Below are positions 1-6,396 of a stretch of 8,409 nt of DNA, piece by piece (the stretch's first letter is position 1; each line of letters starts with the position of its first letter). Under the pieces are notes generated by a model, which saw only the letters and a list, made by a program, of their open reading frames with translations, was not told the DNA's origin and searched no databases. Source of the stretch: Bacillota bacterium. GTDB lineage: Bacteria; Bacillota; Clostridia; Lachnospirales; Lachnospiraceae. The stretch spans positions 1 through 8,409 of the forward strand of contig JAEWEO010000283.1 of the NCBI GenBank assembly GCA_023389295.1, given 5' to 3'. The position numbers and the translations under genes were made by a program.

Positions 1-1
1 A

Positions 2-709
2 TCAAATACTACACAGAAGAGTAACAGTTGCATTTCAGGATTGCCAGTAACATCTGAAAATACGGAGGTAGATAAACATAATGACTATCAAGGTAGTTCA
101 AACTATGTAGTAATAACAGATGAGGTAACAAAGATACCGACTACTACACCAACTCCTTTAATGGTGTATAAAATTGAAGAAGAAGGATATCCCAAAATTA
201 CAGAACTTATTACTAATTATTATACGGCTATGAACAACTGCGATACGGATACTCTTAAGAATTTAGTTAGTGATCCTTCTGCAGTTTATACACCAGATGA
301 ACTTAAGCAAATGACGGAATATTTTGATGGTTACAACAATCTCAAGGTTTATGTGAAGAAAGACCATATAGAAAAGAATTATATTGTTTATGTTTATTAT
401 GAAATAAAGATTATAAATATAAAAACTCCTGCACCAAGCCTCTCAAAACACTACGTAATTAAAGATCAAAAAGGTGATTTAAAGGTCTTTCTAGGACCAA
501 TCATGAATGAAGGAACCAAGGCTTATTATGATGCCAGAAATACTGATGAGGATGTTCTGGATTTGATAGCTATGACAAATAAAAAGTATGATGAAGCAAA
601 AGCAAGTGACAAGGATTTGAAGTATTTCTGTGATAAGTTCAAACAGTTGTCAAATAGTGTATTTGAGGTAGATTCTACCAGCAACATAGAGGCTGCTAAT
701 AGTAATTAG
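2..709 (+). CDS. Hypothetical exported protein with NTF2-like body, 5'-truncated by the window edge
   Basis: The reading frame is open to the left edge of the window, so only the last 235 residues are visible. A TTG at position 41 could be taken as a start, but it has no convincing ribosome binding site and the frame continues upstream in similar Ser/Thr/Asn-rich sequence, so the gene probably begins outside. The visible N-terminal part is low-complexity and Thr/Pro-rich, typical of a linker after a signal peptide or lipobox. The body contains ITELITNYYTAMNN, then a Tyr/Val-rich segment (YIVYVYYEIKI) and a conserved-looking TPAPSLSKHYVIKD stretch. This resembles NTF2/SnoaL-like secreted hypotheticals that I associate with Lachnospiraceae. 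The C-terminal part is helical and charged. No catalytic residues are recognised and the function is unknown. It converges on the pseudogene at 744. Confidence 0.75.
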   Translation, partial: SNTTQKSNSCISGLPVTSENTEVDKHNDYQGSSNYVVITDEVTKIPTTTPTPLMVYKIEEEGYPKITELITNYYTAMNNCDTDTLKNLVSDPSAVYTPDELKQMTEYFDGYNNLKVYVKKDHIEKNYIVYVYYEIKIINIKTPAPSLSKHYVIKDQKGDLKVFLGPIMNEGTKAYYDARNTDEDVLDLIAMTNKKYDEAKASDKDLKYFCDKFKQLSNSVFEVDSTSNIEAANSN

Positions 710-713
710 CAGC
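692..713 (+). other. Hairpin spanning the stop codon of the first gene
   Basis: GCTGCTAAT (692-700) and ATTAGCAGC (705-713) form a perfect 9-bp stem with a 4-nt loop, and the TAG stop lies inside the right arm. No T-tract follows on either strand, so it does not meet the usual pattern of an intrinsic terminator. It may stabilise the mRNA 3' end, act as a weak terminator, or be chance. Confidence 0.35.
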
Positions 714-743
714 ATAAAGCTTGGGATGCAAACTAGAACTTGA

Positions 744-1306
744 TTAAAATGCTGACAGAACTTCATAGAAGATATATACATCACCATTGTTATATGTAGC
801 TAGGATGTAATCTTTTATCCTATCGTAACTATCTTTTCTAGATTTCACAAGTAAGGTATCACCATAATATGTTATATAATTGATATCTTCTTTTATGAAA
901 TACCTTCGTGTAAAAATAATTTTATAACCATCATACTGTAAGATACTAATTGTTGGATAACCATCAACATTAAATATTGTGATTCTTGCTTTATCTGGTA
1001 TTCCATTCTCCACATTATTTAAAAATTGTTGTAGCTTTTTAATATATAAGGTTGTGCACCTAATGCAATTACATCACCATGATCAAGTGCCATTTGAAAG
1101 GTATAGTTTTTTGGTAATAATGATAATTCGTTCTCGTGCTGATACTGATAATTTTGCATTAATTTGTTCTTTTCGTCTTTATTATTATTATATTAAAAAT
1201 GTTATGATAGAGTTCGTAATTCATTTCCCATAGAGCACTTAAATCATTATAATATAAGTAAGCGAAAGTCATAAGGTGAGTATAAAAAAGGAAGAATCTT
1301 TTTCAT
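744..1306 (-). pseudogene. DUF4362-like protein, broken by frameshifts
   Basis: The longest intact piece (1013 down to 744, with a GTG as first possible start) gives 89 residues containing ENGIPDKARITIFNVDGYPT and YDGYKIIF, the pattern I associate with DUF4362 proteins (NVENGKKDKIRI...EGDPI...YDG). The homology continues upstream of that GTG: the same frame reads YIKKLQQFLNN directly before it, and after a one-base shift near 1047-1056 another frame reads LLPKNYTFQMALDHGDVIALGAQP, which is the expected preceding block. A further shift near the ATA/AAT-type microsatellite at 1178-1195 joins this to DLSALWEMNYELYHN. A possible original start (MKKILPFLY) lies at 1306-1304, out of frame with the rest. 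At least two, probably three, frame changes are needed to restore one protein, so I call it a relic. The family assignment is from memory of the pattern. The frameshifts were read directly. Confidence 0.6.
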
Positions 1307-1356
1307 ATAGGTATTTTGCCAACAAATATTTGGTGCTATTGATGTGAAATAATTAA

Positions 1357-1385
1357 TTGACAAATAGCTTGGCATATGCTAACAT
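1357..1385 (+). promoter_or_regulatory. Sigma-A promoter for rplU-prp-rpmA
   Basis: TTGACA at 1357-1362 and TAACAT at 1380-1385 are separated by 17 bp. The -35 is a perfect match and the -10 matches four of six consensus bases. Transcription would start near 1392, placing the leader entirely within the transcript. It lies upstream of the 1470 start of rplU with no other gene between. Confidence 0.75.
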
Positions 1386-1390
1386 ATTTT

Positions 1391-1469
1391 AGTGTGCCGC
1401 ACAACGAGGTTTAAGCTCTGAGCAATCAGACACCATAGTTGGCGAGTAATGATAATAGGAGGTGCCAAT
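1391..1469 (+). promoter_or_regulatory. Structured rplU 5' leader, candidate L21 autoregulatory leader
   Basis: This roughly 80-nt untranslated leader precedes rplU. TCTGA (1417-1421) and TCAGA (1426-1430) form a 5-bp stem closed by a GCAA tetraloop of the GNRA class. TTGGC (1439-1443) is complementary to GCCAA (1464-1468), which directly follows the AGGAGGT ribosome binding site, so this pairing would enclose the site. The same TTGGC segment could instead pair with the upstream GCC at 1396-1398, giving two alternative folds. Firmicutes are known to carry an L21 leader (an Rfam family) at this position in front of rplU. Position and local structure fit, but I cannot confirm membership without a covariance search. 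Confidence 0.5.
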
Positions 1470-1778
1470 ATGTACGCAATAATTGCAACTGGTGGAAAAC
1501 AGTACAAGGTAGCGGAAGGCGATATCATTAAAGTTGAAAAGCTCGGTGTAGAAGGAGCGACTTATACTTTTGATCAAGTACTTGCTGTAAACAAAGGCGA
1601 CAAGTTAGTAGTAGGTGAGCCTACTGTAGCAAACGCAACTGTATCAGCAACGATTGTTGAAGAAGGCAAGAGCAAAAAAGTTATTGTTTTCAGATACAAG
1701 AGAAAATCTGGATATCACAAGAAGAACGGACATAGACAACCATATACCAAGGTAAAGATTGAAAAGATTAATGCATAG
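1470..1778 (+). CDS. rplU: 50S ribosomal protein L21 (bL21)
   Basis: The 102-residue product begins MYAIIATGGKQYKVAEGD, the diagnostic L21 start, and ends with the basic signature RYKRKSGYHKKNGHRQPYTK that contacts 23S rRNA. The length is normal for the family. The frame is open for seven codons upstream to an ATG at 1449, but that ATG lies before the AGGAGGT at 1457-1463. The ATG at 1470 has ideal 6-nt spacing from this site and gives the canonical N-terminus. It is first in the rplU-prp-rpmA operon and probably controlled through the leader before it. Confidence 0.97.
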   Translation: MYAIIATGGKQYKVAEGDIIKVEKLGVEGATYTFDQVLAVNKGDKLVVGEPTVANATVSATIVEEGKSKKVIVFRYKRKSGYHKKNGHRQPYTKVKIEKINA

Positions 1779-1788
1779 GTAATGTGAT

Positions 1789-2121
1789 ATGATTAGCGTA
1801 TCCATTTATAAAAATGCAGAGAATTTGATTACCGGGTTTCGATTGTCCGGCCATGCTGATTATTCCGAATACGGAAGTGATGTTGTATGTTCAGCAGTTT
1901 CAGCCCTTGTAATCAATACCATAAATTCTATCGAGAATTTTACCTCGGATCAGTTTCGTTTGGAACAAGATGAGAAAAAAGGAATTATGGATTTTCACGT
2001 GATGGACCCCATGAGTAGCAATACAAATCTGTTACTCAGTTCATTAGCTCTTGGACTTCAAGGAATTAATGATGAGTATTCCGACAAGTATATCAAACTT
2101 AGGCAGGAGAAGTCACAGTAA
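1789..2121 (+). CDS. prp: Prp, ribosomal-processing cysteine protease (YsxB family)
   Basis: Prp removes the N-terminal extension of L27 in Firmicutes that make the longer form, as shown for Staphylococcus aureus. This 110-residue protein has the family core: GHADYSEYGSDVVCSAVSAL, with catalytic His22 in GHA and Cys34 in VVCSAVS, at the same positions as in the S. aureus enzyme. It lies between rplU and rpmA, the gene of its substrate, in the conserved Firmicute order. The start is 10 nt after the rplU stop, and an AGGT that overlaps the rplU stop codon is the only nearby ribosome binding site, which suggests translational coupling. The substrate encoded downstream carries the matching cleavage motif, which supports an active enzyme. 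Confidence 0.93.
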   Translation: MISVSIYKNAENLITGFRLSGHADYSEYGSDVVCSAVSALVINTINSIENFTSDQFRLEQDEKKGIMDFHVMDPMSSNTNLLLSSLALGLQGINDEYSDKYIKLRQEKSQ

Positions 2122-2194
2122 CTTTAGATCAATTAATTCATAACAAGTGAACGTTTTTCATTTGTATGAAATAAGTCATTAGGAGGTGTAGAAC

Positions 2195-2482
2195 ATGTTA
2201 AGAATGAACCTTCAATTTTTCGCTCATAAAAAGGGTGTTGGTTCTACCAAGAACGGTAGAGATTCCGAATCCAAGAGATTGGGTGCAAAAAGAGCAGACG
2301 GTCAATTTGTTCTTGCAGGAAATATTCTTTACAGACAACGCGGAACTAAGATCCATCCGGGTGTTAACGTAGGACGCGGTGGCGATGATACATTATTTGC
2401 TTTAGTTGACGGTGTTGTTAAATTTGAACGTAAGGGTAGAGACAAGAAACAAGCAAGTGTATACCCTGTAGAAGCAAAATAG
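2195..2482 (+). CDS. rpmA: 50S ribosomal protein L27 (bL27), with Prp-cleaved N-terminal extension
   Basis: L27 lies near the peptidyl transferase centre, with its N-terminus reaching toward the tRNA ends. The 95-residue protein starts MLRMNLQFFAHKKGVGSTKN. The first nine residues end in LQFF, the recognition motif for Prp, and cleavage would leave Ala10-His-Lys-Lys-Gly as the mature N-terminus. The core GSTKNGRDSESKRLGAKR and the following GNILYRQRGTKIHPG are typical L27. AGGAGGT at 2181-2187 is well placed for the ATG at 2195. It is the last gene of its transcription unit and is followed by a strong terminator. Confidence 0.97.
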   Translation: MLRMNLQFFAHKKGVGSTKNGRDSESKRLGAKRADGQFVLAGNILYRQRGTKIHPGVNVGRGGDDTLFALVDGVVKFERKGRDKKQASVYPVEAK

Positions 2483-2500
2483 TTATAACCATTCGGTAAT

Positions 2501-2539
2501 AACCCCAAATTCTCAAGTGTACAGAATTTGGGGTTTTTT
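2501..2539 (+). terminator. Intrinsic terminator after rpmA
   Basis: AACCCCAAATTCT (2501-2513) pairs perfectly with AGAATTTGGGGTT (2523-2535), a 13-bp stem with a 9-nt loop, and a run of six T covers 2534-2539. It ends the rplU-prp-rpmA transcript and separates it from obgE. Confidence 0.93.
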
Positions 2540-2589
2540 ATGGTTAACATAAGACGGTCGCCTGGTGCGAGTGTCATTACTTGGTAAGG

Positions 2590-2618
2590 TTGATTTTACC
2601 AGGAATTCAGATTATAAT
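2590..2618 (+). promoter_or_regulatory. Promoter for the obgE operon
   Basis: TTGATT at 2590-2595 and a perfect TATAAT at 2613-2618 are 17 bp apart. It lies about 50 bp beyond the rpmA terminator and 120 bp before obgE. The -35 overlaps a small inverted repeat (TGGTAA 2582-2587, TTACCA 2596-2601), which may be chance. The rest of 2619-2700 is very AT-rich with no further signal recognised. Confidence 0.65.
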
Positions 2619-2737
2619 AGCCTAATAATATTGGGAATAATAAATTAAGACCATAATATACAAATTATGCATATTAATATATATTTTTAAATTGATTTGA
2701 AAGGATCATGTATTTCTACATTGAGGAAGGTGATAAA

Positions 2738-4021
2738 ATGTTTGCAGACAGAGCGGAAATTCATATCAGATCCGGTAAGGGTGGCGATGGACATGTTAGT
2801 TTTCGTAAAGAGATGTTTGTTCCTGCAGGTGGCCCGGACGGTGGAGATGGTGGTAAAGGCGGAGATTTAATCTTTGAAGTAGATGAAGGATTAAACACAC
2901 TTACTGATTTTCGCTATATTAGAAAATATAGCGCCCAGGACGGTGAGAACGGAATGAAACGTCGTTGTCACGGTAAGGATGGAGATGATTTGGTAATTAA
3001 GGTTCCGGCAGGAACGGTTATCAAAGAGAAAGAGTCGGGGAAAGTAATCGTAGACATGTCCCACGGCCATACGAGGGAATTAGTACTAAAAGGTGGACGT
3101 GGAGGTAAGGGAAATCAGCATTATGCAACGCCTACTATGCAGGTTCCCAAATACGCACAACCCGGACAAAAAGCACAGGAAATGGATGTAATACTGGAAC
3201 TGAAGGTAATCGCTGATGTGGGACTGGTAGGTTTTCCGAATGTCGGTAAATCAACGTTGCTTGCCCGTGTATCCAACGCTAAGCCTAAGATCGGTAACTA
3301 TCATTTTACAACCCTGACCCCCAATCTTGGAGTTGTTGATTTGGAGGGAGGCGGTTTTGTTATCGCAGATATTCCCGGATTAATTGAAGGTGCATCGGAA
3401 GGCCTTGGACTTGGACATGAATTCCTAAGACATATCGAACGTACGAAGGTAATCATCCATTTGGTGGATGCAGCATCAACAGAGGGTAGAGATCCCATTG
3501 CTGATATTAATTTGATTAATTCAGAGTTAGAGGCCTACAATCCTGAGTTGGCAAACCGTCCTCAGGTGATAGCAGCAAATAAAATTGATGTGCTTTATGA
3601 GGAAGATGCCGAAGTAGTATTACAAACTCTTAGAGAAACCTTCGAACCAAAGGGAATTCCGGTATTTCCTATTTCAGCGGTTAGTGGTAAAGGTGTGAAA
3701 GAATTACTATATCACGTGAAGGACATGCTAAGTAATTTGGATGAAGCTCCGGTAGTATTTGAACGCGAATTCTTCCCTGAGGATCTGGCACAATCAAACG
3801 AACCATATGAGGTGTGGAAGGAAGAAGATAAATTGTTCATTGTAGAAGGACCTCGTATCGAAAGAATGTTAGGTTATACCAATCTTGATTCTGAAAAGGG
3901 CTTTGAATTCTTCCAGAATTTCTTAAAGACAAATGGAATTTTGGATCAGTTGGAAGAATTAGGAATTCAAGAAGGCGATACCGTTAGGATGTATGGTTTA
4001 AGCTTTGATTATTATAAATAA
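2738..4021 (+). CDS. obgE: GTPase ObgE/CgtA, ribosome assembly and stress GTPase
   Basis: Obg is an essential GTPase that binds the 50S subunit during late assembly and links growth to (p)ppGpp. The 427-residue protein has all three parts. The Gly-rich Obg fold (1 to about 158) starts MFADRAEIHIRSGKGGDGHV. The G domain has P-loop GFPNVGKS (165-172), switch TTLTPN (191-196), DIPGL (211-215), NKID (281-284) and SAVSGKG (313-319). The C-terminal OCT domain runs from about 345 to 427, so this is the longer Gram-positive form. An in-frame ATG at 2708 would add ten residues and has its own modest AAAGGA site. I prefer 2738 because it gives the canonical N-terminus and follows GAGGAAGG with good spacing. 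It heads the obgE-yhbY-nadD-yqeK-rsfS operon. Confidence 0.97.
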   Translation: MFADRAEIHIRSGKGGDGHVSFRKEMFVPAGGPDGGDGGKGGDLIFEVDEGLNTLTDFRYIRKYSAQDGENGMKRRCHGKDGDDLVIKVPAGTVIKEKESGKVIVDMSHGHTRELVLKGGRGGKGNQHYATPTMQVPKYAQPGQKAQEMDVILELKVIADVGLVGFPNVGKSTLLARVSNAKPKIGNYHFTTLTPNLGVVDLEGGGFVIADIPGLIEGASEGLGLGHEFLRHIERTKVIIHLVDAASTEGRDPIADINLINSELEAYNPELANRPQVIAANKIDVLYEEDAEVVLQTLRETFEPKGIPVFPISAVSGKGVKELLYHVKDMLSNLDEAPVVFEREFFPEDLAQSNEPYEVWKEEDKLFIVEGPRIERMLGYTNLDSEKGFEFFQNFLKTNGILDQLEELGIQEGDTVRMYGLSFDYYK

Positions 4022-4106
4022 ATCTGCTTCAGCGCCTATAAAAGCGGTGCATCATAAAGTAGAAAAATAGGAAATGCAAAATAAGAAAGTTGAAAGGAGT
4101 TTACAG

Positions 4107-4415
4107 ATGACAACGAAGCAAAGAGCTTATCTAAAAGGTCTTGCTATGACAATGGAGCCAATTTATCAAATTGGTAAATCATCCTTAACCCCGGAAATTA
4201 CCGAGGGTGTAAAGGAAGCTTTGGAAGCAAGAGAATTAATTAAAATAAATGTTCTTAAGAATTGTATGGATGATACAAATGAAATCGCACGTACATTATC
4301 AGAACGTACTCATTCAGAAATCGTTCAGGTTATTGGCAAGAAGATTGTTCTTTATAAGGAATCCAAGGATAAAAAGAAAATTGTCCTTCCGGAAGAGAAA
4401 AAATCAAAAAAATAG
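4107..4415 (+). CDS. yhbY: YhbY-family RNA-binding protein (CRS1/YhbY domain), pre-50S assembly factor
   Basis: YhbY proteins bind precursor large-subunit RNA through a small CRM fold. The 102-residue product has the family pattern: MTTKQRAYLKGLAMTMEPIY at the start, EALEARELIKINVL in the middle and VQVIGKKIVLYKE near the end. The RNA-contact loop, usually GxxG, reads GKSS at 23-26, so the second Gly is missing. The last 15 residues are a Lys/Glu tail ending KKSKK, just after a run of seven A. An ATG at 4074 gives 11 extra residues but lacks a ribosome binding site. AAAGGAG at 4093-4099 serves the ATG at 4107. The gap of 85 nt from obgE contains no terminator that I can see. Confidence 0.9.
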   Translation: MTTKQRAYLKGLAMTMEPIYQIGKSSLTPEITEGVKEALEARELIKINVLKNCMDDTNEIARTLSERTHSEIVQVIGKKIVLYKESKDKKKIVLPEEKKSKK

Positions 4416-4436
4416 AGAATTGCAAAATAGAAAAAA

Positions 4437-4595
4437 GCAAAACCGATGAAAACAGCAAAACTGATGAAAACAGAACTGAAACTGAAGTAAGATAGAACTG
4501 AAGTAAAACAGAGCAAAAGAATAGCAGAATTTAAAAAGTAGAACTAAGGAAAAGTAGAACTAAAGAAAAGAAGAACGAAAAAAGAAGAACGAAAG
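4437..4595 (+). repeat. Purine-rich degenerate tandem repeats between yhbY and nadD
   Basis: Two adjacent 18-bp units, 4437-4454 (GCAAAACCGATGAAAACA) and 4455-4472 (one C-to-T change), are followed by GAACTGAA/ACTGAAGTAA-type variants. Four 15-16-bp units of the form AAAAGTAGAACTAAGG follow at 4534-4549, 4550-4565, 4566-4580 and 4581-4595. The top strand is strikingly A/G-rich from about 4416 to 4610. One frame, -1 relative to yhbY, translates part of it as a hydrophilic Lys/Thr/Glu/Asp/Asn tail. No terminator or promoter is evident, so the operon probably reads through it. Confidence 0.7.
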
Positions 4596-4655
4596 ATCAA
4601 AAGAAAATGATACTATTTGGGTAACATATGGTGTCATTACATCATGGAGGTTATT

Positions 4656-5279
4656 ATGAAAAAGGTTGGAATTATGGGAGGTACCTTTAATCCAATACAT
4701 TACGGACATTTGTTCCTGGCTGAGAATGCCGCAGAGCAGATTGGTCTGGATAAAATCCTTTTTATGCCCTCTAAAAATCCGCCCCATAAAAAAAAGCCGG
4801 AGGATGTTACGGAGCAGCAGCGAGTGGATATGATTACACTTGCAATTAAGGATAATCCGCATTTTGAATTGTCTACCATGGAGTTGGAACGAGAAGGTAT
4901 GACTTATACAGCAGATACCTTGACGCTACTTTCAATGCAACAAACGGATACCAAGTTCTATTTTATTGTCGGAGCGGATTCTTTATTCATGATGCAAACT
5001 TGGAGAAATCCACAGGTAATCTTTGATCATTGTATCGTCGTAGCAGCAAGCCGTGACTTTGCAAACAAAGAAGAACTTAATAACCAGACGAAATTCTTAG
5101 TAGATAATTATGGTGCAAAAATTCTTCTGATTGATATGCCAACAATCCAGATTGCATCAGCAGTAATTAGGGAAAGAATTTCTTTTAAAAAAACAGTTCG
5201 CTACTATGTTCCTGATGCTGTAAATGAATATATTATTAATAAAAGACTTTATATTACTAATCCGGAGGACACAAGATAA
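4656..5279 (+). CDS. nadD: Nicotinate-nucleotide adenylyltransferase
   Basis: NadD joins nicotinate mononucleotide and ATP to form deamido-NAD, a cytosolic step in NAD synthesis. The 207-residue product begins MKKVGIMGGTFNPIHYGHLF, the nucleotidyltransferase signature with His15 and His18 (HxGH-type). It continues with MPSKNPPHK (37-45), TYTADTL (83-89) and IVGADSL (104-110), all typical of NadD. The C-terminal nucleotide-binding motif, usually close to ISSTxIR, reads IASAVIR (166-172). Length is normal. The frame is open upstream from a TTG at 4617, but TGGAGGT at 4645-4651 places the start at 4656. It overlaps yqeK by one base (TAATG at 5277-5281), a sign of translational coupling. Confidence 0.96.
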   Translation: MKKVGIMGGTFNPIHYGHLFLAENAAEQIGLDKILFMPSKNPPHKKKPEDVTEQQRVDMITLAIKDNPHFELSTMELEREGMTYTADTLTLLSMQQTDTKFYFIVGADSLFMMQTWRNPQVIFDHCIVVAASRDFANKEELNNQTKFLVDNYGAKILLIDMPTIQIASAVIRERISFKKTVRYYVPDAVNEYIINKRLYITNPEDTR

Positions 5280-5854
5280 TGGATTTGGACATGATAAGAG
5301 AAAATATAAAAATGCTCTTAAAAGAAGCACGATATCAACATAGCTTGGGTGTAGAGGAAGTTGCCTGTGATCTTGCTCTAATTCATGGTTATAATATGGA
5401 AAAGGCCTCTGTAGCCGGAATTCTCCACGATTGTGCTAAAAATATGACCGATCAACAACTTGTGATGGAATGTGAGAAGAACCATATTCCGATATCGGAT
5501 ATTGAAAGAAAGTGTGGATTTCTATTACATGGTAAGGTAGGAGCAATACTTGCAAATGAAATGTTTGGTATTGAAGATAAAGAAATATTAGATGCAATTA
5601 CCTACCATACAACGGGGCGACCAGGTATGACTTTATTAGAAAAAATCATATTTACGGCAGATTATATCGAGCCATATCGTAGACCGTTACCACGTATTAA
5701 TGAGATACGTGAAAATGCATATTCTAATTTGGATCTTGCAATTTATATGATTTTAGAAAACACACTCTATTATTTAGTTGATAGTGGTACATCAATTGAT
5801 CATACAACGATTGAAACATATAAATACTATGGGTCGGTAATTCAGACTCATTAA
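5279..5854 (+). CDS. yqeK: YqeK, HD-domain symmetrical Ap4A hydrolase
   Basis: YqeK-type HD proteins split diadenosine tetraphosphate symmetrically to two ADP. The 191-residue protein shows the full set of HD metal-ligand candidates: His21 (QHSLGV), His50-Asp51 (LHDCAK), His84 (LLHGKVGA), His110 (TYHTTGRPGM) and Asp128 (TADYIEPYR). The YHTTGRPGM and ADYIEP blocks are diagnostic of YqeK rather than a general HD phosphohydrolase. GGAGGA at 5264-5269, inside the end of nadD, serves the overlapping ATG. The nadD-yqeK-rsfS order is common in Firmicutes. In several Lachnospiraceae I would expect a LytR-type gene between yqeK and rsfS, and none is present here. Confidence 0.95.
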   Translation: MDLDMIRENIKMLLKEARYQHSLGVEEVACDLALIHGYNMEKASVAGILHDCAKNMTDQQLVMECEKNHIPISDIERKCGFLLHGKVGAILANEMFGIEDKEILDAITYHTTGRPGMTLLEKIIFTADYIEPYRRPLPRINEIRENAYSNLDLAIYMILENTLYYLVDSGTSIDHTTIETYKYYGSVIQTH

Positions 5855-5872
5855 GACAGAAAGGGGATTTTA

Positions 5873-6235
5873 ATGGATATTTCAAAGAAAATGGTACAAC
5901 TAGCTTATGAAGCTTTGGATGAAAAGAAGGGCGAGGATATCCAAATTATCGAAATAAAAGATATCTCTATTATCGCTGATTATTTTATTATAGCCAATGG
6001 TACTAACTCTTCTCAAGTAGATGCTTTAGTAAGTTCTGTTACCGATAAACTGGGTAGAAACGGATTTGAACCTAAGAGAATAGAAGGTGTTCGCTCTGCA
6101 AGCTGGATTCTTCTAGATTATGGTGATGTTATCGTTCACGTATTCTCGAAAGAAGACCGTCTATTCTATAATTTAGAGCGTATTTGGAGAGATGGTAAGA
6201 CAGTATCAAAGGAAGAGTTAGACAAGAGCGAATAA
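5873..6235 (+). CDS. rsfS: Ribosomal silencing factor RsfS (Iojap/YbeB)
   Basis: RsfS binds L14 on the 50S subunit and blocks joining with 30S, silencing or guarding ribosomes when nutrients are scarce. The 120-residue product has the family blocks: DISIIADYFIIANGTNSSQV (30-49), EGVRSASWILLDYGDVIVHVF (71-91) and a DRLFYNLERIW end. Length is usual. AAGGGGA at 5861-5867 precedes the ATG, 18 nt after the yqeK stop, so it is cotranscribed. It closes the operon and is followed by a long hairpin that separates it from convergent lexA. Confidence 0.96.
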   Translation: MDISKKMVQLAYEALDEKKGEDIQIIEIKDISIIADYFIIANGTNSSQVDALVSSVTDKLGRNGFEPKRIEGVRSASWILLDYGDVIVHVFSKEDRLFYNLERIWRDGKTVSKEELDKSE

Positions 6236-6300
6236 GCGATTGGGTGCGTCCATCTCATAGTTAGAAGAATTTTAATAACTAATAAAGATAAAATAACAAG

Positions 6301-6348
6301 AAGAAGCTTTGACCTAGCTAATTGAAAGCATAGGTGAAAGCTTCTTTT
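6301..6348 (+). terminator. Terminator between convergent rsfS and lexA
   Basis: AAGAAGCTTT (6301-6310) pairs perfectly with AAAGCTTCTT (6337-6346). After one G:G mismatch the stem continues as ACCTA/TAGGT and GCT/AGC around a short loop, making an unusually long hairpin. A short T-tract (6345-6348) follows on the plus strand. The minus strand is followed by a moderately T-rich TTGTTATTTT stretch, so it may serve both genes. Confidence 0.8.
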
Positions 6349-6396
6349 GATTCATAATGAGTTATTATGTAATACTTAATCTTATGTAATAGTTGG

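Noticed and set aside
744..1013. Intact 89-residue minus-strand gene starting at GTG 1013
   Set aside because: The same family homology continues upstream of the GTG in this and other frames, so it is the 3' piece of a broken gene.
979..1233. Plus-strand open frame of 84 codons
   Set aside because: It lies antisense over the DUF4362-like relic, has no ribosome binding site and has AT-driven composition.
2329..2577. Minus-strand open frame over the rpmA end and terminator
   Set aside because: It is antisense to L27, crosses the terminator hairpin and lacks a start signal.
3301..3498. Minus-strand open frame within obgE
   Set aside because: It is a shadow of the highly conserved G domain with no independent signals.
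4249..4449. Plus-strand open frame overlapping the yhbY 3' half
   Set aside because: It is a frame-shifted reading of yhbY with no ribosome binding site and an Arg/Lys/Gln-rich product from A-rich DNA. The different -1 reading after the A7 run is discussed as a finding.
4437..4595. CRISPR array
   Set aside because: The units are contiguous 15-18-bp degenerate repeats with no unique spacers and no dyad symmetry.
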